A stretch of DNA of 64,000 nucleotides from Halochromatium roseum (GTDB lineage: Bacteria > Pseudomonadota > Gammaproteobacteria > Chromatiales > Chromatiaceae): positions 1 through 64,000 of the forward strand of contig NZ_NHSH01000082.1 of assembly GCF_016653315.1 (NCBI RefSeq), written 5' to 3'. A model generated the notes under the pieces. It made no database searches. It was not told the DNA's origin and worked only from the letters and a program-made list of their open reading frames with translations. Shown one piece after another: positions 56,496 through 64,000 of this stretch; the first letter of the stretch is position 1, and each line of letters opens with the position of its first letter. The translations under genes were made by a program, and so were the position numbers.

Positions 56496-58034
56496 TCAAG
56501 CCTCACGCTGCGGACGCTCCGGATCGGGCCAGTCGATGTGGAAGAAGCGCCCACGGGGTTGATCAACCCGTTCATAGGTGTGGGCGCCAAAGTAATCGCG
56601 CTGGGCCTGGAGCAGGTTCTGCGGCAGGCGTGCCGAGCGATAGCTGTCGTAATAGGCCAGCGATGCCGCGAAGGTTGGCGCTGGCACGCCCTGCTGGGCC
56701 GCCAGCGCGACGACCTTGCGCCAGTGGGGCTGGGCGCGGTCGATGGCCTCTTTGAAATGCGGGGCAAGCAGCAGATTGGCCAGCTCGGGCTCATACCGAT
56801 AGGCCTCAGTGATCTTCTGTAGGAAGTCTGCGCGGATGATGCAGCCGCCGCGCCAGATTCCCGCGATCTCGCCGAAATCGAGCGTCCAGCCGTACTCGGC
56901 CTGAGCCGCGCGCATGAGCTGAAAGCCCTGCGCGTAGGAACAGATCTTGGCGCAATAGAGGGCGTCGTGGATGGCCTCCAGTAAGGCCTCCCGCTCCTCC
57001 TCAGCCACCTGCTCTCTTGCCGGATCAGATTCGGGGTCAGAGTCGGGACCGGCAAGGATCTTGGTAGCCTCGACACGCTCCTCCTTGAAGGCGCTGATGC
57101 AGCGGGCGAAGACCGCCTCGGCGATCGTCGGTGCCGGTACGCCCATGTCGAGGGCGTTGATGCTGGTCCACTTGCCGGTGCCCTTCTGGCCAGCCGCATC
57201 GAGGACGACGTCGACGAAGGGCTCGCCGGTGACCGGGTCGGTCTGCTGCAGTACATCGGCGGTGATCTCGACCAGATAGGAGTCGAGCACGCCCTCGTTC
57301 CAGCGCGCAAAGGTCTGGCCGATCTCGGCCGGACGCATGCCAGCGAGGCGCTGCATCAGGTCATAGGCCTCGCAGATCATCTGCATGTCGCCGTACTCGA
57401 TGCCGTTGTGCATCATCTTGACGTAGTGACCAGCGCCGTCCGGGCCGATGTAGGCGGTACAGGGCTCGCCACCTTCGATCGGCTTGCCGGGCTTGGCGCC
57501 GAGCAGCGGCTTGCCCGTGTCGGGATCGACTTTGGCGGCGATCGCCGTCCACACCGGCTCCAGCGCCTTCCAGGCATCCTCTTGGCCGCCGGGCATCAGC
57601 GAGGGCCCAAAGCGCGCGCCCTCCTCGCCGCCGGAGATGCCGCTGCCGATGAAGCGCAAGCCGCGCTCGGCGAGCCGCTGCTCGCGCGCGATGGTGTCGG
57701 TCCACTTGCTGTTGCCGCCATCGATGAGGATGTCGCCCTCGTCGAGCAATGGTGCGAGCTGTTCGATGACGGCGTCGGTGCCGCTGCCGGCCTTGACCAT
57801 GACGATGAGCTTGCGCGGCCGCTTCAACGAGGCCACCAACGCCTCGAGCGTTGCGCAACCAACCAGGCCGCCAGGCGTGTCTGGATGGCTGTCGACGAAG
57901 GCCTCCATCTTCTCGGTGGTGCGGTTGTAGACCGAGATGCGAAAGCCGTGGTCGGCGATGTTGAGCGCCAGGTTCTGGCCCATCACCGCCAGGCCGATGA
58001 GGCCGATCTCGGAGGGTTGGTCGTTTGCTGCCAT
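56496..58034 (-). CDS. gnd: 6-phosphogluconate dehydrogenase
   Basis: This enzyme oxidatively decarboxylates 6-phosphogluconate to ribulose 5-phosphate with NADP+. The 512-residue protein has [16 protein letters not shown], substrate-site [20 protein letters not shown], catalytic Lys in [16 protein letters not shown], and the C-terminal RGRFFHIDW. It is about 40 residues longer than E. coli Gnd, partly from an acidic insert ([18 protein letters not shown], about residue 345) just before the conserved [17 protein letters not shown] 58034 has a GGAAG ribosome site; an upstream ATG at 58067 is less likely. Confidence 0.94.
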   Translation of the reverse strand: MAANDQPSEIGLIGLAVMGQNLALNIADHGFRISVYNRTTEKMEAFVDSHPDTPGGLVGCATLEALVASLKRPRKLIVMVKAGSGTDAVIEQLAPLLDEGDILIDGGNSKWTDTIAREQRLAERGLRFIGSGISGGEEGARFGPSLMPGGQEDAWKALEPVWTAIAAKVDPDTGKPLLGAKPGKPIEGGEPCTAYIGPDGAGHYVKMMHNGIEYGDMQMICEAYDLMQRLAGMRPAEIGQTFARWNEGVLDSYLVEITADVLQQTDPVTGEPFVDVVLDAAGQKGTGKWTSINALDMGVPAPTIAEAVFARCISAFKEERVEATKILAGPDSDPESDPAREQVAEEEREALLEAIHDALYCAKICSYAQGFQLMRAAQAEYGWTLDFGEIAGIWRGGCIIRADFLQKITEAYRYEPELANLLLAPHFKEAIDRAQPHWRKVVALAAQQGVPAPTFAASLAYYDSYRSARLPQNLLQAQRDYFGAHTYERVDQPRGRFFHIDWPDPERPQREA

Positions 58035-58513
58035 GATGTCTTCCCGCTTTCTCTTCATTTGATCCAAGTGGTGATCGCCAAGGGGATGAGCATTTTTCGA
58101 TCCAAGTCACGTCAAGCGCTGTTCAACCTAGGCGTGCAAATCCAGCCAGCAAGCCTGGAGCGGCACCCGAGATTGTTCACCGAGCCATCGCCTATGCGGT
58201 CTTTGGCGCGCTACGCGTTTGCCGATGCTCACTTCGGTTGCTCCGCGTAGTGCAGACACTCGGGTCATTTGAACCGCTAATGGGGGATTTGCCCCCAGCT
58301 TGTCGCGCACGCAACGATCTGATCGCCATCCCGCCTTCCATCGCCGTCCTGAACGCACCGCGCAAAGGCATGCTCTCTGGCAAAGGCACACTCTCTGTTC
58401 GAGCCGCAGCGGTTGAATTCGTCGCTCAGTTTCTTCTGGTCCATCATGGTTTGAAGCTTGCAGGCTTCCGATTCAACTTTTCTCAACCCGCGATACCCAA
58501 TAGAGGTGCAACG
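58035..58513. other. Divergent intergenic region between gnd and the aldolase gene
   Basis: This 479-bp region has no credible gene. It should contain the promoters of both sugar-phosphate genes. A short imperfect direct repeat (GGCATGCTCTCT/GGCACACTCTCT) lies near 58367-58396. No clear promoter was identified. Confidence 0.4.
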
Positions 58514-59557
58514 ATGACATTGAACGCCCTAAGCCAAACCGCTGAAGCCATGGTCGAGCCCGGTCAGGGCATCTTGGCCATGGACGAGAGCACGTCCACC
58601 ATCGGCAAGCGACTGCAGACGGTTGGTGTCGAGAATACCGAAGATAACCGGATTGCCTATCGGACGATCCTGCTCAATACGCCCGGGCTCGGCGAGTCCA
58701 TCAGCAGCGCCATCCTCTACGACGAGACCATCCGCCAGTCGACGGCCGAGGGCGAGCCTTTTCCTGAGCTGGTGAAGCGCCAAGGGATCATACCCGGGAT
58801 CAAGGTCGATACCGGCGCCAAAGCGCTCGCGCTGAACGCTGGCGAGAAGGTGACCGAAGGCTTGGACGGGCTGCGCGAGCGACTCGAGGAGTATGTGGGA
58901 TTCGGTGCCCAGTTTTGTAAATGGCGTGCGGTGATCACCATCGCCGAGGAGAAACCGAGCCGCGCCTGCATCGAGGCCAATGCCCATGCGCTCGCGCGTT
59001 ACGCCGCCTTGTGTCAGGAGGCAGACCTGGTGCCGATCGTCGAGCCCGAGGTGCTGATCAATGGCGCCCATACGATCGAGACCAGCTACGAGGTCACCGT
59101 CGAGACCCAGCGCCAGGTATTCGAGCAGATCTACCGGCAAGGCGTCCAGCTCGAAGGCATGATCCTGAAGCCGAGTATGGTGATCTCCGGAACCGAGTGT
59201 CCGCAGCGCTCTGGCGTCGAGCAGGTCGCCGAAGCGACCTTGCGCTGCCTACAACAGACGGTGCCGGCCGCCCTGCCCGGCGTCGCCTTCTTGTCCGGCG
59301 GCCAGGACGACGTGCAAGCGACCCAGCATCTGAACGCAATGAATCAGATGGCGGCCCAGCGGTCGCTGCCCTGGCGCCTCACCTTCTCGTACGCACGCGC
59401 GCTGCAGAATCAGGTGCTCGAGACCTGGCGCGGTGATGCCTCAAAGGCCGAGCAGGCCAGTGAGGCCCTGCTACAGCGGGCCAAGCTCAACGCGCTCGCG
59501 AGCATCGGCAAGTACGCGCCTGAGATGGAGCCCGCGGCTCAACGCGGCGCCCGATAG
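58514..59557 (+). CDS. Class I fructose-bisphosphate aldolase
   Basis: The ATG at 58514 follows GAGG. The 347-residue enzyme is the classical Schiff-base aldolase (plant/animal type, PF00274): VEPGQGILAMDESTSTIGKR, then FRGVDTGAKAL-like (here IKVDTGAKALALNAGEKV), the Schiff-base Lys in LEGMILKPSMV and FLSGGQDDVQATQHLNAMN. It interconverts fructose-1,6-bisphosphate with triose phosphates for glycolysis, gluconeogenesis or the Calvin cycle. It is not the E. coli FbaB type. The gene overlaps the converging CFA-type gene by 19 bp. Confidence 0.93.
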   Translation: MTLNALSQTAEAMVEPGQGILAMDESTSTIGKRLQTVGVENTEDNRIAYRTILLNTPGLGESISSAILYDETIRQSTAEGEPFPELVKRQGIIPGIKVDTGAKALALNAGEKVTEGLDGLRERLEEYVGFGAQFCKWRAVITIAEEKPSRACIEANAHALARYAALCQEADLVPIVEPEVLINGAHTIETSYEVTVETQRQVFEQIYRQGVQLEGMILKPSMVISGTECPQRSGVEQVAEATLRCLQQTVPAALPGVAFLSGGQDDVQATQHLNAMNQMAAQRSLPWRLTFSYARALQNQVLETWRGDASKAEQASEALLQRAKLNALASIGKYAPEMEPAAQRGAR

Positions 59558-60750
59558 GTGTCGCTGCGCCCGCCCGTATGGCTCAGCACCAGCTGCCAGA
59601 GATGGCCCCTACGTGAACGGAAGAACCCCGCCGAGCAATGTAGATAGTACTTCCACATGCGCCGGAAGCGCTCATCGTAGCCGGCGTTTGCAAGCGCCGG
59701 CCAGGCCTGCTCGACGTTCGCCCACCAGGCCATCAGGGTCCGGTCATAGTCCGGTCCGAACGCATGCCAATCCTCGAGCACGAAGCGCGGTCGCAGCGCC
59801 TGGGCGAGTCGCTCGGCGTTGGGCAGCTCGCCATTGGGGAAGATGTAGCGGTCGATCCAGGGATCATTGACCGGATTGACGTCGCTGGTGCCGATGGTAT
59901 GGAGCAGGAACAGCCCGTCCTCCTTCAGCAGCTGCGCCGCGGTGTCAAAGAAGGCAGCGTCGTTCTTACGGCCAACGTGCTCGAACATGCCCACCGAGAC
60001 GATCTTGTCGAAGCGACCGTCCAGCTCCCGGTAATCCTGGAGCCGGATATCAACCGGCAGCCCGGCGCAGCGCTGCCGTGCCAACTGCGCCTGCTCGCGC
60101 GAGACGGTCAGCCCGACCACCTGCACGTCATAATGACGCGCAATGTATTCTGCCAAGCCACCCCAGCCACAGCCGATGTCGAGCACTCGCTCGCCGGGCT
60201 CCAGCTCAAGCTTGCGGCAGATCAGATCCAGCTTCGCGCGCTGGGCGCTTTCCAGATCCTCGGCCTCGGCCCAATAGCCGCAGCTGTAGCTCATGGTCGG
60301 GTCGAGCATGGCCTCATAGAGGTCGTTGCCGACATCGTAGTGCTGCTCGCCGACCTGGAAGGCCCGCTTCTGGCTCTGCAGATTCAACAAGCGCGCACGC
60401 AGCACGAGCAGCGCGAGACGCAAGCGCAGACCGAGTCCAGCGGCGCCGTGCAGTCTCTCCTCGATGCCATGACCGAGCAAACGGCTAAAGGTCTCATCAA
60501 GCGCCGGTGCATCCCATTGCTGATCCATATAGGACTCACCGAGACCGAGCGAGCCGGCGCTCAGGACCCGGTCGTAGAAGGCCGGGGCGTGCACGCGGAT
60601 ATCCCAGGGTCGATGACCGTCCAGCTCAACGTCTGCCTGCGCGGCCAATACCTTCAGCAAGTGCGGGCCTTCCCGACCGAGACCGCGGAGGCTGTCGAAC
60701 CCGCTGCGCTCGCGCGGCGACGGCCAGGTTTGATTCGATAACGTACTCAT
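59539..60750 (-). CDS. Cyclopropane-fatty-acid synthase family methyltransferase
   Basis: From ATG 60750 (GAGGAG about 11 bp upstream) the 403-residue protein has an N-terminal lipid-interacting domain and the SAM-binding motif VLDIGCGWGGLAEYIARHY. It continues with the CFA-synthase features EQHYDVGNDLYEAMLDPTMS, SVGMFEHVGRKN and YIFPNGELP. It would transfer a methylene group from SAM to unsaturated phospholipid chains. The last 6 codons overlap the end of the aldolase gene on the other strand. Confidence 0.92.
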   Translation of the reverse strand: MSTLSNQTWPSPRERSGFDSLRGLGREGPHLLKVLAAQADVELDGHRPWDIRVHAPAFYDRVLSAGSLGLGESYMDQQWDAPALDETFSRLLGHGIEERLHGAAGLGLRLRLALLVLRARLLNLQSQKRAFQVGEQHYDVGNDLYEAMLDPTMSYSCGYWAEAEDLESAQRAKLDLICRKLELEPGERVLDIGCGWGGLAEYIARHYDVQVVGLTVSREQAQLARQRCAGLPVDIRLQDYRELDGRFDKIVSVGMFEHVGRKNDAAFFDTAAQLLKEDGLFLLHTIGTSDVNPVNDPWIDRYIFPNGELPNAERLAQALRPRFVLEDWHAFGPDYDRTLMAWWANVEQAWPALANAGYDERFRRMWKYYLHCSAGFFRSRRGHLWQLVLSHTGGRSDTYRAPR

Positions 60751-60937
60751 TGATTGCTGCTCCTCGTCTTGAATGCAGATCGCGAGCGAATGGCCCGCGC
60801 TCAGGCGCCCTTTGATAAACGCCGTTGCCAAAACGAATCACCGCAAGATCAGTGCCGCATCAAAGTCCCTGATCCATCGCTGTCAACCCCAGATCGATTG
60901 GGTGATAGGAACCAGAGCGGGTGCAAAATACCCACGC

Positions 60938-63607
60938 TCAATGATGCCCATTCGTTCCTGAGGGGCCCAGCTGCGTGACCTCCGGCGGCTCATCACGCGG
61001 CGACACCTTTTGCACGGGCTCTTGCTCCCGCGTCTCTTTGATCAGTTCGTGCAGCGCTCGGAATCCCTCTTCAAGCGAGGAGGTCATGACCACCAGCGGC
61101 CCTTGGCTAACGATGATCTGGGCGAGCTGGGGCAGCGGTGACGCCGAAGCCGTTTGCAGAAAGATGCCTTGGATGTAGGTCACCACACCCTCGACCGGCA
61201 CCACGATCAGACGACCGTGCATCACCTGTGAGCCTTGCCGACGCCAAAGGCTCAGTTCTTGGGAGATCTCTGGGTCCTGCTTGATGAAGGCATTCACCTG
61301 CTCGGGCCCATAGACCAAGGCGCCCTTCGGGAAGCGGTAGACGATGATCCGGCCATAACTTTCGCCATCGTTCCCAGCAACGGCCAGCGCCCGCATATTC
61401 GGCTGACCGAGCGGCGTCATCGGCGCGAACAGGCTGTACTCGAAGCGATCGGGGTCAATCAGATTGAGGGTGAGGTAATGCGAGCGCATCCGCTCGAGGT
61501 CCTCGCGCCACTGATCGGGGGGCCGCTCCCAGGCATCCTCCTGGTTGTAGAAGGTCTCCGGATCGGTCTGATGGTAGCGCGTGTAGATGTCCATTTGCAC
61601 GTCGAACAGGCTCTTTGGATAGCGCAGATGCTGTTTGAGTGCCGGCGGCATCGCGTCCAACGGCTTGAAGAGCCCAGGATAGAGGCGCGCCTGCGCGGCG
61701 GCAATCGGGTCGGACGGATCAGCGAGATAGTAGTCGACGCTGCCATTGTAGGCATCCACCACCACCTTGATCGAATTGCGGATGTAATTGAACGGGCGCT
61801 CAAAGTGCTCGACATCGCCAGCATAGGCCTTGGCGTAGGGATACCACTTGGAGGCGGTCATGGCATCCTGAATCCAGTAGAGCCGACCATTGGCAAGCGC
61901 AAGATAAGGCTCCGGACCGAGCATCAGATCCGGCGTCAGGGTCTTGATGCGCTCGCGGATATCACGCCGGAACAACAGCCGGCTCGCGTCGGTCATCTGC
62001 GTGGTGTACAGGATATTGCGCTCGCCAAAGTACAGCGAGAAGACCAGCCTGCGAAACAGGCTGCTGACCGGCACGCCACCGCTGCCCGCATAGTCGGCGA
62101 GCTTGGTCTCGCCGGATGCGGCGTAATCGAGCTCATGGGTCGCATTCGGCGCCATCACCGGATGCAAATCGGTCGGTCCATAGTAGATCGCCGGCTGGTC
62201 GACAGACAGCCCCGCAACCGACTCCGGCGGAATGCCCTGGATCAGCCACTCGATCGGCTCATCCGCCGGCTGTGCCGCCGGGGTCATGACCACGCCATAG
62301 CCGTGCGTGTACCGAAGCCAGAGGTTGACCCAGGTCTGACGTGCCTCGCCGAGCTTTTCGAGATCAATGTGGCGGGCGGCGAGAAACACCTGGCGATAGG
62401 TCTCTTCGACCTCATAGCGGCCAACGCTGACCCTGTCGAACGCATAATAGGGCTGAATCTCCTGCAGCTCGCGATAGACAGGCAATAGCTTGTCGTCATC
62501 CCAGATCGGGATGTTGCGCAGGCTGAGGCTGATCTCGGGTGTGATCTTCTCCCACCCCTCCTCGTGGATAGGATAGGTGCGCGTCTCCACCGCTTGTAAT
62601 CCATAGGCGGCCAAGGTTGCCTGGATATTGTGCTCGATGAAGGGTGTCTCGCGCGTCATCTCGGCCGGCTCAACCACGAACTCACCCACCCGCTCCTTGA
62701 GATAAGGCGTATGACGCAATCCGATCACGACGAGTAACAGCAGCGATGTGCCCGCGAAGAGCCGCTTGCCTTTGCCGGTATTGAGCACCATCAGCAGCAG
62801 TGCACCAGCGATGAGCCCCAGCAGTGCTGCGCCACCGATGAGCGGCAAGGTCACCGTCATCTCCTCGTAGCCCGGCCCATGGAACAACGGCAGATGGGCG
62901 TCGGTGTAGAGCAGCATGTAGGCATCGCCAAGGAAATAGACGCTCCCCATCAGGATCAGGAGCAACAGGATCAGGCTCAGATGCAGCCGGGCTCCGCGCC
63001 GCCATCCTCCTCGCGCTCTGGGCATCACCCGGTGCTCGAGCCCATACAGGAGGCCGAGCCCAAGCAGCACCACCCCGAGCGCGAGCATGACCTCGCTGTA
63101 GAGCAGCCTGAAAAAGGGTAGCGAAAAGAGATAGAACCGGATGTCATGACCGAAGACCGGATCTTGGATGCCAGCCTCGGGGGCCAGCAGGAACAGTAAG
63201 GCCTCTTCCCAATAGAAGAACAGTGGTAGCGCAACGATCACCGCCAGGGTGAGCGTCAGCGGCAGGTAAAAGACCAGCGAGCGCGTCTGGAAGCGCCGAT
63301 AAAGTCGGGGAGAGGGATGGTTGCGGTTGGCTTCGGATGCCGTCTCGCTCGGACGCGGCGCGCCGAGGTATTTGCTGCCAATCCAGAAATTGGCAAAGAA
63401 CAGCGCGAAGAAGAGCCCCACGCCACCGGCGAAGACCAGATAGCGATACAGCAGACGCTGCCAAAAATAGAACGCATAACCCAGTGACTCGAACCACCAG
63501 AGCTCGATCAGGAAATTCCTGAGCGCCAAACCCAGCAGCGTCAAGCCAAGCCCGACAGCCAGCACTAAGCCGATTAGCAAAAGAGAATAGGTTTTCCAGG
63601 AGCGCAT
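60938..63607 (-). CDS. UPF0182 family large membrane protein
   Basis: From ATG 63607 (MRSWKTYSLLL) the 889-residue protein has about seven N-terminal membrane helices (residues 8-310) and a large soluble, probably extracytoplasmic, C-terminal domain. It carries the family features WLRYTHGYGVVMTPAAQP, IYYGPTDLHPVMAP and RRLVFSLYFGERNILY. The role of UPF0182 (COG1615) proteins is unknown. An ATG at 63628 would add seven residues; neither start has an obvious ribosome site. A 19-codon ORF with a strong site lies just upstream on the same strand. Confidence 0.88.
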   Translation of the reverse strand: MRSWKTYSLLLIGLVLAVGLGLTLLGLALRNFLIELWWFESLGYAFYFWQRLLYRYLVFAGGVGLFFALFFANFWIGSKYLGAPRPSETASEANRNHPSPRLYRRFQTRSLVFYLPLTLTLAVIVALPLFFYWEEALLFLLAPEAGIQDPVFGHDIRFYLFSLPFFRLLYSEVMLALGVVLLGLGLLYGLEHRVMPRARGGWRRGARLHLSLILLLLILMGSVYFLGDAYMLLYTDAHLPLFHGPGYEEMTVTLPLIGGAALLGLIAGALLLMVLNTGKGKRLFAGTSLLLLVVIGLRHTPYLKERVGEFVVEPAEMTRETPFIEHNIQATLAAYGLQAVETRTYPIHEEGWEKITPEISLSLRNIPIWDDDKLLPVYRELQEIQPYYAFDRVSVGRYEVEETYRQVFLAARHIDLEKLGEARQTWVNLWLRYTHGYGVVMTPAAQPADEPIEWLIQGIPPESVAGLSVDQPAIYYGPTDLHPVMAPNATHELDYAASGETKLADYAGSGGVPVSSLFRRLVFSLYFGERNILYTTQMTDASRLLFRRDIRERIKTLTPDLMLGPEPYLALANGRLYWIQDAMTASKWYPYAKAYAGDVEHFERPFNYIRNSIKVVVDAYNGSVDYYLADPSDPIAAAQARLYPGLFKPLDAMPPALKQHLRYPKSLFDVQMDIYTRYHQTDPETFYNQEDAWERPPDQWREDLERMRSHYLTLNLIDPDRFEYSLFAPMTPLGQPNMRALAVAGNDGESYGRIIVYRFPKGALVYGPEQVNAFIKQDPEISQELSLWRRQGSQVMHGRLIVVPVEGVVTYIQGIFLQTASASPLPQLAQIIVSQGPLVVMTSSLEEGFRALHELIKETREQEPVQKVSPRDEPPEVTQLGPSGTNGHH

Positions 63608-63638
63608 AATGATCGGTTGTCCGAACATCGGCAGCTGC

Positions 63639-63698
63639 TTAGGAAGCGGTCTCGCCGCCGTTCTCTTCTAGGATCACGATCGAATCGGCTGCGAACAT
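63639..63698 (-). CDS. 19-residue ORF with strong ribosome site (leader peptide candidate)
   Basis: A strong AAGAGGAGA sequence precedes an ATG (63698) encoding MFAADSIVILEENGGETAS and a TAA stop, 31 bp before the UPF0182 start. The ribosome site is better than that of the downstream gene. It may be a leader peptide that couples translation to the UPF0182 gene, or a free-standing microprotein. No known family is recognised. Confidence 0.4.
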   Translation of the reverse strand: MFAADSIVILEENGGETAS

Positions 63699-63753
63699 GG
63701 ATTTCTCTCCTCTTGAGGAATAAAGACACAACCCATGTCAAAGCAGTCATCGT

Positions 63754-63797
63754 GCCAAGCCATCATGCCAAGCCATCATGCCAAGCCATCATGCCAA
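63754..63797 (+). repeat. 3.4 x 13-bp tandem repeat
   Basis: The unit GCCAAGCCATCAT repeats three times exactly, plus five bases of a fourth copy. It lies upstream of the UPF0182 gene and the 19-codon ORF. The remaining sequence to 64000 shows no gene I can support. Confidence 0.9.
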
Positions 63798-64000
63798 TCT
63801 AGGATGACGCACCGCGGCGCCAGCCAAAGGCTCCGCGATACCCTCGCAGACAGCCGAAACGCCGGGAGCGAGGCCGAAGGGGCTTCTGCATCCCGGTTAT
63901 CGATATCGCCGCGGGTACATTGAACCAGCGGCGGTCGAAATGCCCCAGCCAGCGAGCACTGGACCCCGACGGCCCATCGACAGCTGTCCGCAGACCGGCA

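Overview
The window looks like a chromosomal segment of a high-GC gammaproteobacterium. The gene content fits a purple sulfur bacterium or close relative (Chromatiaceae/Chromatiales): SUF Fe-S assembly, sulfur-linked accessory proteins, an NnrU/nitrogen-oxide pair, a eukaryote-type class I aldolase and RND efflux. No photosynthesis, rRNA or tRNA gene is present to settle this, so the taxonomic call is an inference from protein resemblance and base composition. No CRISPR array, prophage or tRNA gene was seen.

Layout. 0-8 kb: a very large secreted Asp-box protein, an IS1380-type transposase relic, an MFS-like carrier, a small anchored protein and an AI-2E/PerM permease. 7.9-12.3 kb: a sufB-sufC-sufD-sufT operon without sufS, headed by a promoter overlapped by an IscR-type palindrome. 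12.4-16.9 kb: a complete ferric-iron ABC importer (binding protein, fused permease, ATPase) behind a weak Fur-like box. 17-19.2 kb: an L,D-transpeptidase lipoprotein, then a convergent pair of nitrogen-oxide proteins (YgbA/NOSP family and NnrU), the first with an FNR/Dnr-type box at a class II activator position. 19.4-30.7 kb: housekeeping genes (M14-type deacylase with paired operators, Nudix hydrolase, phoB-phoR, BolA/IbaG, hom, alaC, a Nei-type glycosylase, lpxD, an HPF-like protein) plus a candidate minus-strand small RNA at about 29.7 kb. 30.7-37.3 kb: an atypical SDR, an NDUFA9-like protein, and a compact minus-strand operon of an Atm1-type ABC exporter, a cysteine-rich NarX-like kinase, a NarL-like regulator and a rhodanese.

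37.6-47 kb is more accessory. It holds an S24-like protein without catalytic residues, coupled to an orphan lipoprotein RND adaptor; an MFS gene fragment; a CaCA exchanger with a degenerate first repeat; a sigma-54 regulator next to a CBS protein; and a 1,535-bp IS1182-type element that has split the N-terminal membrane anchor from a second RND adaptor. The matching RND permease gene is intact.

50-64 kb: TrkH and a TrkA-like potassium module, an EF-hand secreted protein, a GH31 alpha-glucosidase with a repetitive insert, 6-phosphogluconate dehydrogenase, class I aldolase, a cyclopropane-fatty-acid-synthase-type methyltransferase overlapping it tail to tail, and a large UPF0182 membrane protein preceded by a 19-codon ORF with a strong ribosome site. 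Short tandem repeats (11-16 bp units, three of them 13 bp) recur between genes.

The most original leads are the minus-strand structured RNA, the exporter/kinase/regulator/rhodanese operon (a possible sulfane-sulfur or Fe-S signalling unit), the FNR-boxed nitrogen-oxide pair and the IS-split efflux pump. All of these are inferences from sequence alone.
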